A stretch of DNA of 64,000 nucleotides from Fluoribacter gormanii. Its GTDB lineage: Bacteria > Pseudomonadota > Gammaproteobacteria > Legionellales > Legionellaceae. This document shows positions 55,904 to 64,000 of the stretch, in pieces; positions within the stretch are counted from its first letter, which is position 1, and the number at the start of each line of letters is the position of its first letter. The stretch is taken from contig NZ_FTNL01000022.1 of NCBI RefSeq assembly GCF_900156395.1, positions 19,139-83,138 of the forward strand, given 5' to 3'. Below the pieces are notes generated by a model. It ran no database searches. It was not told the DNA's origin and saw only the letters and a list, made by a program, of their open reading frames with translations. The position numbers were made by a program, and so were the translations under genes.

Positions 55904-56908
55904 TCAAGGAGTCACGACAATCTTTCCGATTTGTTCATTTGACTCCATGTATCTATGTGCATTTACTATATCTCTTAAGGCGAAAGTTTGAGCAATTCGG
56001 GGTTGAAATGAACCATCTTGCAGGTGATCAAAAACATATTTTTCAGCTTTTACACGTACCTCTGGTTGAGCTACAATTTCAAAAAGCGTATAACCGCGTA
56101 CTGAAATTCCTTTACTTAAAGCGGTAAAAAGAGGGAATGGAGTGATTGGCTCCAGCGATAGATTACCATAAATAAAAAGTATTCCTCCGTGGCTCAATGT
56201 TTCTGCAAGAACCTCGACACCTTTACCTGCAATGGGATCGAATACGATTTTTACACCTTTGCCATGAGTTATTTCTTGGACACGGGTAGGTATATTTTCA
56301 TCGTTTGTTACAATCACATGATCTGCCCCTAGGGCGAGTAACTCTGTTTTTTTCTTAGCAGTTCGTGTGGTGACGATGCTAATAGCTCCTTGAGCACGTG
56401 TCATTTGAATAGCAGCTAGTCCTACACTGCTACTGGCAGCAGTAATTAAAACAAAGTCATTTTTAGTAAGTTTTCCATAATGAATCAAGGCACCATATGC
56501 GGTTAAGTATTGCATCCAAATAGACGTTCCTTCCACATAAGAGAGTTTCTCGGGATATGCTGCGAGTGCGTATGCAGGAACTATAGCAACTTCTCCATAT
56601 ACACCATACTTACCGAGATCAAAACAAGGCACTGTGCTGTATGTCTTGCCGATCAGTTTTTTATCTACATCAGGGCCTACTGCTTCAACTATCCCAGAAG
56701 CTTCATAGCCAATTTTTGATGGAAAATGTGGTTCTATCAGATAGGCTCCAGTACGAAACATAATCTCAGCGCGATTAAGACCAATTGCATGTACACGCAA
56801 GCGAACTTCACCTTTTTCAGGTTCTGGTAATGTCGACTCTTCAAGTTTTAATACTTCCGGGCCTCCAGTTTCATGAAAACGCACAATTTTAACCATTGAA
56901 TTTGACAT
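55904..56908 (-). CDS. Zinc-independent quinone oxidoreductase family protein
   Basis: The 334-aa protein is a medium-chain dehydrogenase/reductase: a GroES-like N-terminal domain (GEVRLRVHAIGLNRAEIMFRTG, about 28-50) and a Rossmann domain with FVLITAASSSVGLAAIQMTRAQGA (about 145-170) that binds NADPH. The structural zinc cysteines of alcohol dehydrogenases are absent, which points to the quinone or enone reductase (QOR) branch. It probably reduces quinones or alpha,beta-unsaturated carbonyls in the cytoplasm. It stands alone between a terminator and the lsp genes. Confidence 0.85.
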   Translation of the reverse strand: MSNSMVKIVRFHETGGPEVLKLEESTLPEPEKGEVRLRVHAIGLNRAEIMFRTGAYLIEPHFPSKIGYEASGIVEAVGPDVDKKLIGKTYSTVPCFDLGKYGVYGEVAIVPAYALAAYPEKLSYVEGTSIWMQYLTAYGALIHYGKLTKNDFVLITAASSSVGLAAIQMTRAQGAISIVTTRTAKKKTELLALGADHVIVTNDENIPTRVQEITHGKGVKIVFDPIAGKGVEVLAETLSHGGILFIYGNLSLEPITPFPLFTALSKGISVRGYTLFEIVAQPEVRVKAEKYVFDHLQDGSFQPRIAQTFALRDIVNAHRYMESNEQIGKIVVTP

Positions 56909-56953
56909 AAAATTTCCTTATTTTTGTAAAATACTTAATTAGGGTAATTGGAG

Positions 56954-57439
56954 CTATGTTGCTTTAGAATCTGAACTAATGAGGATCATTAAACGAGTTA
57001 CGCCTGGTGTTTTTGAGCGATCTGCTTCAAACTGCTTCACTGTAATCGCATAATGTTGATTTAATTTTTCAAGCCATGCAATAAATAAGTTGAAGGCTAC
57101 GGCGTCAAAGGTAAGTTGAATATCACCTAGGCCAGTTTGTTGTAATTGATAAGGAAATTTTAGTGTCGGATCATTTTTTAGTTTTGTAGCGATCGTGGTC
57201 AGGAGTTGGCTGTTATCCACTGATTGTTTCTTTGTTTGTTTTACTTGACTTTGTTGTCTTATTTTTTGCATCCAAGTCAATGTGGCAGTTTTTTCAACGA
57301 GCTGAGCTGATTTTTGGGTTACCTTTTGGCTCAAAGGGTTATATAAAAATAAGTAATAAACGTAGAGCAAAAGGCACAGTGTTCCTCCAATCAGCATCCA
57401 TTTTTCCCTTTCATTAAGACTGCTTATATAAGCTTTCAC
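56954..57439 (-). CDS. lspM: Type II secretion protein M
   Basis: The 161-aa protein has a short cytoplasmic start (NEREKWM), one membrane helix (about 16-34) and a periplasmic ferredoxin-like domain. The NEREKWMLIGG opening is characteristic of GspM. GspM stabilises GspL in the inner-membrane platform of the type II secretion system. Its start overlaps the gspL stop by four bases, so they are co-translated. Family identity rests on the start motif, the size and the gspL neighbour. Confidence 0.88.
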   Translation of the reverse strand: MKAYISSLNEREKWMLIGGTLCLLLYVYYLFLYNPLSQKVTQKSAQLVEKTATLTWMQKIRQQSQVKQTKKQSVDNSQLLTTIATKLKNDPTLKFPYQLQQTGLGDIQLTFDAVAFNLFIAWLEKLNQHYAITVKQFEADRSKTPGVTRLMILISSDSKAT

Positions 57440-58575
57440 ATTAACTCCAAAGTGGCTGCTACTTGTTGTTCACGTGTTGATGCTTGTGTTTGTTTTACTT
57501 TGAGTTGCAGTTTTTTTAATTCATTTTCGAGCTCTTCTAAACTGGCGAAATCCATGCTTATTATAGTTACAGATAAAGTTTTGTTTTGATATCGCAATTG
57601 TTCTACAGTATTACGATCGTTCTTCATTACTTTAGCCAATTGATTGAGTAAAAACCAAAAACGATTTTGTTCTTCTGGATTATTACTTTTTAAAAGTTGT
57701 GTAATGCGAAACTTAGGGCTAATAATTTGTTTGGCATCAGGGAAAAACTCATGATAGATCACCGCGGTTTGTTCATCAATTTTTTCGGTCTGCTTATTTA
57801 ATAAATGCAACTTGATCCCATTTACTACGAGTAAGGAGATTAACCAGATACAAAAAAGGAGACTGGCTAGTTGATATCCTTTTTTGATCAAATCACTTTT
57901 ATTTCCATGTTGCATTTCTCCTTGGCAGAGATTCATTATTTTCGCACTAAATATTCTTTGAGCAATCCAGGTATACGATGTTTCCTGATTTTTAGGAGAC
58001 GAAGTATCAACTTGAATCGCGCTGTCTGCAAAAAGCAATGGATGGTATTGTGGATGATTTTTTAGATAGATATCAGCTAACTCCCCTGAAAGAGCACCTT
58101 TGAAGTCCTCTGTATAGATGAGTAAAGATGTCTCACTGACGCATAATTCTTGTGGCTCCAGAGCAAACCAATCAACAGTAATTGCGAAAAATTCAATGCT
58201 TTGTTCATTGAATAATTGCATCAGGTATCGAATTCGTTGTTTGCTTATTACGGTAACTAGGTATTGATTGTTTTGATACCTTTCTTTATCAAAAGCGAAA
58301 TGAAGCTCATCTACAGGTTGAGCTAACTTTTCTTCCAAGGCATAAGGAATTGCGACTCGTGCTTTTCTTTCAGGAAGCCATGAAAGTTCCAGATCAAGAA
58401 GACTAACATGTTCGCATGTTTCAATCACTAAAGTTTTACATTCTATTTGTAATGATTTAATTTCTGCAAAACTGCGTTGAGCAGGTGGCGCAATTAATGC
58501 GCCACCTTCACTTAATTTAAGGCAAAAACATCCTGCTTCATCAAGATGTTTTGTAAAGAGAAAAAGAATATCCAT
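57436..58575 (-). CDS. lspL: Type II secretion protein L
   Basis: The 379-aa protein has the GspL layout: a cytoplasmic actin-like domain (1 to about 225, including LSWLPERKARVAIPYALEEKLA), one membrane helix (about 232-252) and a periplasmic ferredoxin-like domain ending in coiled sequence. It links the secretion ATPase GspE to the membrane platform. Its ATG lies two bases after the mltB stop (TAGGAATG), and gspM overlaps at the end, so the three genes form one operon. The other type II genes are not in the window, which fits the scattered lsp genes of Legionella. Confidence 0.9.
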   Translation of the reverse strand: MDILFLFTKHLDEAGCFCLKLSEGGALIAPPAQRSFAEIKSLQIECKTLVIETCEHVSLLDLELSWLPERKARVAIPYALEEKLAQPVDELHFAFDKERYQNNQYLVTVISKQRIRYLMQLFNEQSIEFFAITVDWFALEPQELCVSETSLLIYTEDFKGALSGELADIYLKNHPQYHPLLFADSAIQVDTSSPKNQETSYTWIAQRIFSAKIMNLCQGEMQHGNKSDLIKKGYQLASLLFCIWLISLLVVNGIKLHLLNKQTEKIDEQTAVIYHEFFPDAKQIISPKFRITQLLKSNNPEEQNRFWFLLNQLAKVMKNDRNTVEQLRYQNKTLSVTIISMDFASLEELENELKKLQLKVKQTQASTREQQVAATLELM

Positions 58576-58577
58576 TC

Positions 58578-59600
58578 CTAAGCATATGCTCTATGTTTAT
58601 TTGCATTCATTGCAGTCCACTGCTGTTTCAGTTGTTGCGCTAATAGATAAACTACCAGTGCATACTGAGGGCTTGAGTTGTATCGGGTTATAACAAAGAA
58701 ATTGGGATAAGCTATCCAATATTCATTTCCTTTAGCAGTGACCAGTTCAATCAACGCAGCGCGTGAAGGATGATTATGTGCTGCGGTCACTGGCTTAACT
58801 CCATGTGCAACGAGCTGTGAATAGTAATAATTTGGCTTTTTAGGATTCATTTGAATACGTTTATGGAGTGTGCCTACCAATTTGGCATTTTGAGCAACTC
58901 CATCATTCGGTTTCCAGCCATGCTGGTAGAAGTAATTCGCGATACTTCCTATAGAATCGGCATTATTTGTTACCAAGTCGCGTTTACCTGTATTATTAAA
59001 ATCAACAGCAAAATTTCGGTAACTGCTGGGCATAAATTGTGGTTGACCTATAGCGCCAGCATAGGAGCCTTTGTATTGAGTAGCGGGAACACCATGTTCA
59101 CGACAAAGTAGAAGATACTCTTTTAGTTCTTTAGTGAAGTAGGGGGAGCGTTTGGGATAGTTAAATGCCAATGTTGCCAATGCATCTAGAACTCGATGAT
59201 CTCCTTGACGTTCTCCGTATAACGTTTCTACACCTAGAATTGCAATAATAATTTCTGGTGGAACGCCATATTTTTTCTGTGCTCGGTCTAAGGCTTCTCT
59301 GTTAGCAACCCAATAGTCCAATCCACCTTTTAAACGTGCAGGAGTGAGAAATAAATCTCTGTAAACATCCCAGTTTTTCTTTTCGTAGGGTTTTTCCATT
59401 GATTCAATAATATCAGGCTGAATAACTACTTGATTCATTATTGCTGTAAGTTCTTTGGCATTAAAGTGGTACTCTTTGACCATACTTTTGATAAAAAGCT
59501 GCACATCTTTTCTTTTCGTAAATGCGGTATCTGAATATGTTGAGAATGAAAGAAGTAGCAATATTATTGCAATAAACCCCAAACTTGGTATTCGTCGCAT
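58578..59600 (-). CDS. mltB: Membrane-bound lytic murein transglycosylase B
   Basis: The 340-aa protein is an MltB-type (SltB1) lytic transglycosylase. The catalytic Glu125 is in AILGVETLYGERQGDHRVLDAL, and the IGQPQFMPSSYRNFAVD core follows. It has an N-terminal signal or anchor sequence (about 1-24) without a lipobox cysteine, unlike the E. coli lipoprotein, so it may be soluble or membrane-anchored in the periplasm. It cleaves the glycan to 1,6-anhydro ends. Placement directly ahead of lspL and lspM suggests that it may open the wall for assembly of the secretion machine. Confidence 0.9.
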   Translation of the reverse strand: MRRIPSLGFIAIILLLLSFSTYSDTAFTKRKDVQLFIKSMVKEYHFNAKELTAIMNQVVIQPDIIESMEKPYEKKNWDVYRDLFLTPARLKGGLDYWVANREALDRAQKKYGVPPEIIIAILGVETLYGERQGDHRVLDALATLAFNYPKRSPYFTKELKEYLLLCREHGVPATQYKGSYAGAIGQPQFMPSSYRNFAVDFNNTGKRDLVTNNADSIGSIANYFYQHGWKPNDGVAQNAKLVGTLHKRIQMNPKKPNYYYSQLVAHGVKPVTAAHNHPSRAALIELVTAKGNEYWIAYPNFFVITRYNSSPQYALVVYLLAQQLKQQWTAMNANKHRAYA

Positions 59601-59718
59601 AGCGCATCCTAATAAACATCAAATGATAAATCTTATTAAAAAAGGACTATATTAGCAAATACTTTAAGGCCGCGCATATTTAAGCTAGAATGCGCTATTT
59701 GCAAAATAGGTATTTCAG

Positions 59719-61524
59719 TTGAGTGATTTAAAGCGAATTCGTAATTTTTCAATTATTGCCCATATTGATCATGGTAAATCTACCTTAGCAGATCGATTTA
59801 TCCAAATTTGTGGCGGTTTATCCGAGCGTGAAATGAGTGCTCAAGTACTTGACTCAATGGATATAGAACGAGAGCGAGGCATCACGATTAAAGCACAGTG
59901 TGTTTCTCTGAATTACACTGCGAAAGACGGTAAAACTTACCTCTTGAATTTCATTGATACACCAGGCCATGTCGATTTCAGCTACGAGGTATCGCGTTCC
60001 CTGGCCGCATGTGAAGGTGCAATTCTTGTTGTTGATGCAGCCCAGGGTGTTGAAGCACAAACTGTTGCTGTCTGTTACACAGCGATTGACCAATCATTAT
60101 CGGTTTTGCCGGTACTTAACAAAATTGATTTACCGCAAGCGGAACCCGAACGTGTTATTTCAGAAATTGAAGATATTATTGGTGTTGATGCTCATGATGC
60201 AATTCGAGTAAGTGCTAAAAGTGGTTTAGGTGTAGAAGATGTACTTGAGGCTTTAGTGACTCGTATTCCTTCACCAGAAGGGGATATTAACCAACCCTTA
60301 CAAGCATTGATTATCGATTCATGGTTTGATAGCTATCTTGGTGTTGTTTCTTTAGTACGTATTGTAAATGGCTCAATACGTAAAGGGGATAAGATGAGAG
60401 TTATGTCCACAGGACGCTCATATGAAGTCGACCAGGTAGGTATATTTACTCCTAAACGGACAAAGCTGGATGTATTAAATGCCGGTGAGGTAGGTTATTT
60501 GGTAGCCGGAATTAAAGAAATTCAAGGTGCGCCAGTAGGTGATACGCTCACTCTGGAAAAAAATCAGGCAGTTAAACCACTTCCTGGGTTCCAACGCGTG
60601 AAACCTCAAGTTTATGCTGGTTTATTTCCTATCAGTTCTGATGATTTTGAAGCATTCCGTGAAGCCCTGGCTAAGTTAAGCTTGAATGATGCTTCATTAT
60701 TTTACGAACCTGAGTCTTCTGAAGCGTTGGGTTTTGGTTTCCGATGTGGATTCTTAGGTATGCTTCATATGGAAATCGTCCAAGAACGCCTGGAAAGAGA
60801 GTACAATCTCGATTTAATATCGACTGCGCCTACAGTTGTTTATCAAATTTTGACACAAAAAGGCGAGACGATGCTGATTGATAATCCTTCTCTTTTGCCG
60901 CCACTTCCGCAAATTAAAGAAATGTATGAGCCTATTGTGAGGGCAAATATACTTGTACCCCAAGATTTTCTCGGTTCAATCATTAATTTGTGTGTTGAAC
61001 GACGTGGTATCCAGGTCAATATGACCTACAGTGGTCGCCAAGTTTCTGTAACCTATGATATTCCTATGAGTGAAGTGGTTTCTGATTTTTTTGATCGATT
61101 AAAATCAGTAAGCCGTGGCTATGCATCACTTGATTATAATTTTTTACGGTTTCAAGAAGCTGATTTAGTTAAAATGGACATTTTGATTAATAGTGAGCGT
61201 GTGGATGCGCTTTCAGTTATTGTTCATCGCGCTTCAGCTCAAACGCGTGGAAAATTAATCGCTGAAAAAATGCGTGATTTAATTCCACGACAAATGTTTG
61301 ATGTTGCAATTCAAGCTGCTTTAGGTAGCCATATTATTGCCAGACAAACAGTAAAAGCATTACGTAAGAACGTCACTGCAAAATGTTATGGTGGTGATGT
61401 GACCCGAAAACGAAAATTATTGGAAAAACAAAAAGCAGGTAAAAAGCGCATGAAGCAAGTAGGGCATGTGGAAATACCGCAAGAAGCGTTCATGGCTGTT
61501 TTCCAAACTGATAAAAAGAAATAG
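59719..61524 (+). CDS. lepA: Elongation factor 4 (LepA)
   Basis: The 601-aa GTPase shows all G motifs: [28 protein letters not shown] and SAKSG. The LepA-specific C-terminal domain ends [20 protein letters not shown]. The length is standard. LepA acts on ribosomes and favours efficient initiation or back-translocation under stress. Translation must begin at TTG 59719, because a stop codon lies four codons upstream in frame and the family start [18 protein letters not shown] follows directly. It is the first gene of lepA-lepB-DUF4845-rnc. Confidence 0.97.
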   Translation: MSDLKRIRNFSIIAHIDHGKSTLADRFIQICGGLSEREMSAQVLDSMDIERERGITIKAQCVSLNYTAKDGKTYLLNFIDTPGHVDFSYEVSRSLAACEGAILVVDAAQGVEAQTVAVCYTAIDQSLSVLPVLNKIDLPQAEPERVISEIEDIIGVDAHDAIRVSAKSGLGVEDVLEALVTRIPSPEGDINQPLQALIIDSWFDSYLGVVSLVRIVNGSIRKGDKMRVMSTGRSYEVDQVGIFTPKRTKLDVLNAGEVGYLVAGIKEIQGAPVGDTLTLEKNQAVKPLPGFQRVKPQVYAGLFPISSDDFEAFREALAKLSLNDASLFYEPESSEALGFGFRCGFLGMLHMEIVQERLEREYNLDLISTAPTVVYQILTQKGETMLIDNPSLLPPLPQIKEMYEPIVRANILVPQDFLGSIINLCVERRGIQVNMTYSGRQVSVTYDIPMSEVVSDFFDRLKSVSRGYASLDYNFLRFQEADLVKMDILINSERVDALSVIVHRASAQTRGKLIAEKMRDLIPRQMFDVAIQAALGSHIIARQTVKALRKNVTAKCYGGDVTRKRKLLEKQKAGKKRMKQVGHVEIPQEAFMAVFQTDKKK

Positions 61525-61588
61525 TACAAGGTATTAATGATACGTTGGATGTATTATTCGAAACTAAGTTTGATTAGGATATAAATTT

Positions 61589-62344
61589 ATGAATTTTGCT
61601 TTAATATTGGTTGTACTATCGTTCATCAGCGGTTTTATCTACTTATTAGATGTTCTTTTTTGGGCAAGAAAACGCGCTGAGGATCAAAAACCAAATCGTA
61701 TTATTGAATATTCACGATCTTTTTTTCCTGTATTTTTTATTGTATTAATCTTACGCTCGTTTTTAATTGAACCCTTCCGTATTCCTTCTGGGTCGTTGGA
61801 GCCAACATTGCTTGTTGGTGATTTTGTCGCTGTAAATAAATTTATTTATGGATTAAGACTTCCTGTGTGGGAAAAGAAAGTGGTTTCAATTTCTGACCCT
61901 AAAACAGGGCAGGTTGCTGTATTCCGCTGGCCGCCCGATCCTTCCTATGATTACATCAAAAGGGTTATTGGAGTACCTGGAGATAAAATTAGTTATCACA
62001 ATAAGGTGTTAACGATTAATGGAAGAAAAGCAAAACAGACTTTTGTTGAGTACACTATTGATGAAAGTTCGGGGAAAGCTGTAGCTAAATATCAAGAAGA
62101 TTTAAATGGTACAGTACATAATATTTTTGTTAGAACTGATGTTCCAGCTGTAGATTTTGATATTGTGGTACCCGAAGGGAATTATTTCATGATGGGTGAT
62201 AATCGCGACGACAGCGCGGACAGTCGGTTCTGGGGCTTTGTACCCGAATCTTATTTGCGAGGTAGAGCATTTTTAGTTTGGATGAGTTGGAATAGCAAAA
62301 AAGATAACGTTCGTTGGTCTAGAATAGGAAAATTGATCCCTTAA
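61589..62344 (+). CDS. lepB: Signal peptidase I
   Basis: The 251-aa inner-membrane protease has two N-terminal helices and the type I signal peptidase boxes: IPSGS69LEPTL (catalytic Ser69), YIK124RVIGVPGD (general base Lys124) and GDNRDDSADSRFWGFV. It removes signal peptides from exported proteins. The residue after the catalytic serine is Leu instead of the usual Met. The gene follows lepA by 64 bases, the usual order. Confidence 0.95.
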   Translation: MNFALILVVLSFISGFIYLLDVLFWARKRAEDQKPNRIIEYSRSFFPVFFIVLILRSFLIEPFRIPSGSLEPTLLVGDFVAVNKFIYGLRLPVWEKKVVSISDPKTGQVAVFRWPPDPSYDYIKRVIGVPGDKISYHNKVLTINGRKAKQTFVEYTIDESSGKAVAKYQEDLNGTVHNIFVRTDVPAVDFDIVVPEGNYFMMGDNRDDSADSRFWGFVPESYLRGRAFLVWMSWNSKKDNVRWSRIGKLIP

Positions 62345-62414
62345 GGATGCGATATCGTTTATGATTCTCTGATTAAAGAACTTACTTTAAGTTGAAACAG
62401 AAAAGGAATAGCAA

Positions 62415-62807
62415 ATGCACAAACAAAAGGGAATGACTTTTATAGGGATGATATTTACAGTCGTTGTGATTGTTATGGCTGCAATCGTTGTAATGCGTGT
62501 TATTCCTGTTTACTTGCAGTATTACTCCATAATCAAATCGGTAAAGGGATTGAATACAGTCCCCGTATCCACATTAAGTGGTGATCCCATGGCAGATGTT
62601 AATCTTCTAAAGAGCACCATGGATAAGCGCCTAGATATTAATGGAGTGGAAAGTTTAAAGGATAATCAGTTAATGATTGAACCTATAGGTTCCAATAAAT
62701 TTAGAGTGAAAGTGAAATATCAAGTTATTAAGCCCTTAGTATATAATATAAGCTTATTATTTGATTTTGATCATACTGAAGAGGTTGTAGCAGGCAGTGA
62801 AAGTTGA
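62415..62807 (+). CDS. DUF4845 membrane protein
   Basis: The 130-aa protein has one N-terminal membrane helix (GMTFIGMIFTVVVIVMAAIV) and a small periplasmic domain with KFRVKVKYQVIKPLVYNISLLFDF. This is the DUF4845 family usually found between lepB and rnc. The role is not known. Its 3' end overlaps the start of rnc by 11 bases, so translation is coupled. Confidence 0.88.
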   Translation: MHKQKGMTFIGMIFTVVVIVMAAIVVMRVIPVYLQYYSIIKSVKGLNTVPVSTLSGDPMADVNLLKSTMDKRLDINGVESLKDNQLMIEPIGSNKFRVKVKYQVIKPLVYNISLLFDFDHTEEVVAGSES

Positions 62808-63483
62808 TTTAGAAAGATTATGCAGGCGATTAAATTATCAATTCAATAATATTGCCTATCTCAAGCAAGCCTTAACACATTGTAGCGTTGGTAGTGAAAA
62901 CTATGAGCGTTTCGAGTTTCTTGGCGATTCAATTTTAAGTTTTGTAATTGCCAATGAATTGTTTCATCGCTTTCCCTTGCAAAGCGAGGGCCAATTAAGT
63001 CGTTTACGTTCATTTTTAGTTCGAGGCGAGATGTTGGTTGAATTGGCTAAAGAAATTAATCTGGGTGACTTCCTGTTTTTAGGACAGGGTGAGTTGAAAA
63101 GTGGTGGTTTTCGACGTGCCTCAATTCTTGCTGATGCTATGGAGGCGGTTTTTGCAGCAATTTTTCTTGATGGGGGGATCGAGGCTGCGAAAGAAGTTAT
63201 TTTAAAGATATTTCAATCCAGGCTTGAAGATTCTAATCTAAATGATTGTCTAAAAGATGCCAAAACTCAATTACAGGAATATTTACAAGCTGAAAAAATG
63301 GCTCTTCCAGAGTACACTTTGACTAAGGTGGAAGGGGATGAACACAATCAGATATTTTACATAACATGTATGGTAATAGGTGTAAAACAACAAACTTTTG
63401 GCCAAGGCTCAAATCGTAGAAAAGCAGAACAATTAGCTGCGAAGTTGATGTTAGAACTATTACGTTCACCAAAATCTCTTTAG
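62797..63483 (+). CDS. rnc: Ribonuclease III
   Basis: The 228-aa enzyme has the RNase III catalytic domain, with ERFEFLGDSILSF (signature) and ILADAMEAVFAAIFLDGG (second metal-binding Glu region), followed by a double-stranded-RNA-binding domain (about 155-225, TQLQEYLQAEKMALPEY). It processes rRNA precursors and double-stranded RNA. GTG 62797 is used as start and overlaps the previous gene. The family's usual next gene, era, does not follow within the window. Confidence 0.95.
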   Translation: MKVDLERLCRRLNYQFNNIAYLKQALTHCSVGSENYERFEFLGDSILSFVIANELFHRFPLQSEGQLSRLRSFLVRGEMLVELAKEINLGDFLFLGQGELKSGGFRRASILADAMEAVFAAIFLDGGIEAAKEVILKIFQSRLEDSNLNDCLKDAKTQLQEYLQAEKMALPEYTLTKVEGDEHNQIFYITCMVIGVKQQTFGQGSNRRKAEQLAAKLMLELLRSPKSL

Positions 63484-63660
63484 TACATTAGGTTGTTTAT
63501 TTTATAGGCTTCATTTACGATTAAGCGCCAAGATCGCATAAGTGAAACCTGATAGCCTCTATTTTAAAATCTAGGGAAGAATTCACTATATTCCCTCCCG
63601 CCCCCCCGAACTTTCGGCAAGTCTGCGTAACTGAAGACAGGTCTGTTGTTTAGCAGACCT

Positions 63661-63763
63661 ATTGTCTCAATGAAAGGCAATGCGTTTACCTATTGCCTCA
63701 ATGAAAGGTGTTGCCGAAGGACAAAAAATATACTGAGTCGTTGCCTCAAAATAGGTGTTGCTT
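63661..63763. repeat. Three short direct repeats
   Basis: ATTGTCTCAATGAAAGG (63661-63677) and ATTGCCTCAATGAAAGG (63692-63708) differ by one base. A weaker third copy, TTGCCTCAAAATAGGTGTTGC, starts at 63741. The spacing is uneven (31 and 49 bases). Confidence 0.55.
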
Positions 63764-63810
63764 TTGAGAGGTTTTGTTGCAGTTAATAAATAGTTGCTAT
63801 TGAGCCTGGT

Positions 63811-63936
63811 GGATATGTGGACGAGAAGCCTGTGAGTGTGAGCAATAGCTGTGGGTAACGTCTTTTTGTTATCCATGGCTTTGTTCACACGTCCCATAGG
63901 GCACAGGCAGGTCCGAAGGACTCGTCCATCATATCC
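63811..63936. repeat. 126-bp nested fold-back, possible structured RNA or miniature element
   Basis: Four arm pairs are nested in order: GGATATGTGGACGAG (63811-63825) with 63921-63936 (one extra base), GCCTGTG (63828-63834) with CACAGGC (63902-63908), GTGTGA (63836-63841) with TCACAC (63885-63890), and GGTAAC (63854-63859) with GTTATCC (63868-63874). The top loop is T-rich. Together they make one long cruciform or hairpin. Confidence 0.55.
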
Positions 63937-64000
63937 CCAGGGTTTATCCCCAAACAGGTCTAATGCACTGTTTAATCTTTTCATTAAATAGCCTTTCTCT

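Larger units (their letters stand above)
63484..64000. other. Non-coding repeat-rich region at the right edge
   Basis: No gene is supported in these 517 bases. The region contains a C-run near 63600, a small hairpin AGGTCTG/CAGACCT (63639-63660), the direct repeats at 63661-63763 and the fold-back at 63811-63936. A 105-codon minus-strand frame crosses it, but it follows the repeat structure and has no coding signature. Confidence 0.5.

Noticed and set aside
63661..63763. Possible CRISPR array
   Set aside because: There are only two good copies and one poor copy, spacing is uneven, and no cas gene is near.
63667..63984. 105-codon minus-strand frame at the right edge
   Set aside because: It runs through a large inverted repeat and direct repeats, has no ribosome site or domain signature, and is better explained as repeat DNA.

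Overview
The window is AT-rich gammaproteobacterial chromosome and most probably comes from a Legionella or a close relative. This is inferred, not searched. The supporting signs are a CD39-type secreted NTPDase, an mltB-gspL-gspM cluster, several large proteins of unknown family that look like Dot/Icm effectors, and a lepA-lepB-DUF4845-rnc block. All of these sit among ordinary housekeeping genes.

Layout. 1-8 kb: the 3' end of gltX, a secreted serine hydrolase, a 525-aa repeat protein with a Cys/His motif, a glutathione S-transferase behind a perfect inverted repeat, and two tandem paralogous alpha/beta hydrolases. 7.9-15 kb: an outer-membrane barrel, a 10-cysteine secreted protein and a two-gene NRPS plus MMPL exporter locus. 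15-23 kb: EF-P hydroxylase, NTPDase, an EamA transporter, a small Cys-rich lipoprotein-like gene, ribosomal oxygenase, a CPA2 antiporter, a YchJ-like protein and a Kdo hydroxylase. 22.7-27.5 kb: a FIST / histidine kinase / REC-PAS-GGDEF-EAL signalling operon. 27.7-36.9 kb: a complete tripartite efflux operon with two RND pumps (MdtABC-like plus its own outer-membrane channel). 37-43.4 kb: accessory genes, namely paired membrane proteins, a DUF2235-like hydrolase, MtfA with a tiny coupled leader gene, and a membrane J-domain protein. 43.7-52.4 kb: one giant gene (2917 aa) with a SecA-like DEAD motor in its middle. 53-64 kb: tRNA-Ala and two identical tRNA-Glu genes, dGTPase, a SPOR lipoprotein, a quinone oxidoreductase, mltB-lspL-lspM, and lepA-lepB-DUF4845-rnc, followed by a structured repeat region without a clear gene.

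How the parts fit. Core functions (translation, signal peptidase, RNase III, type II secretion, cell-wall turnover) alternate with envelope and accessory modules. The efflux operon is tightly overlapped and has a palindrome between its -35 and -10 boxes. The FIST-kinase-GGDEF/EAL operon should link a small-molecule signal to c-di-GMP. The most unusual items are the giant SecA-like protein followed by a membrane J-domain protein, the stand-alone NRPS/MMPL pair, and a family of short inverted-repeat elements with TTGTAGC ends. These elements lie between convergent genes. One has entered the N-terminal coding region of the efflux channel, and one supplies the stop codon of mtfA. A 126-bp nested fold-back near the right edge could be a miniature element or a structured RNA.
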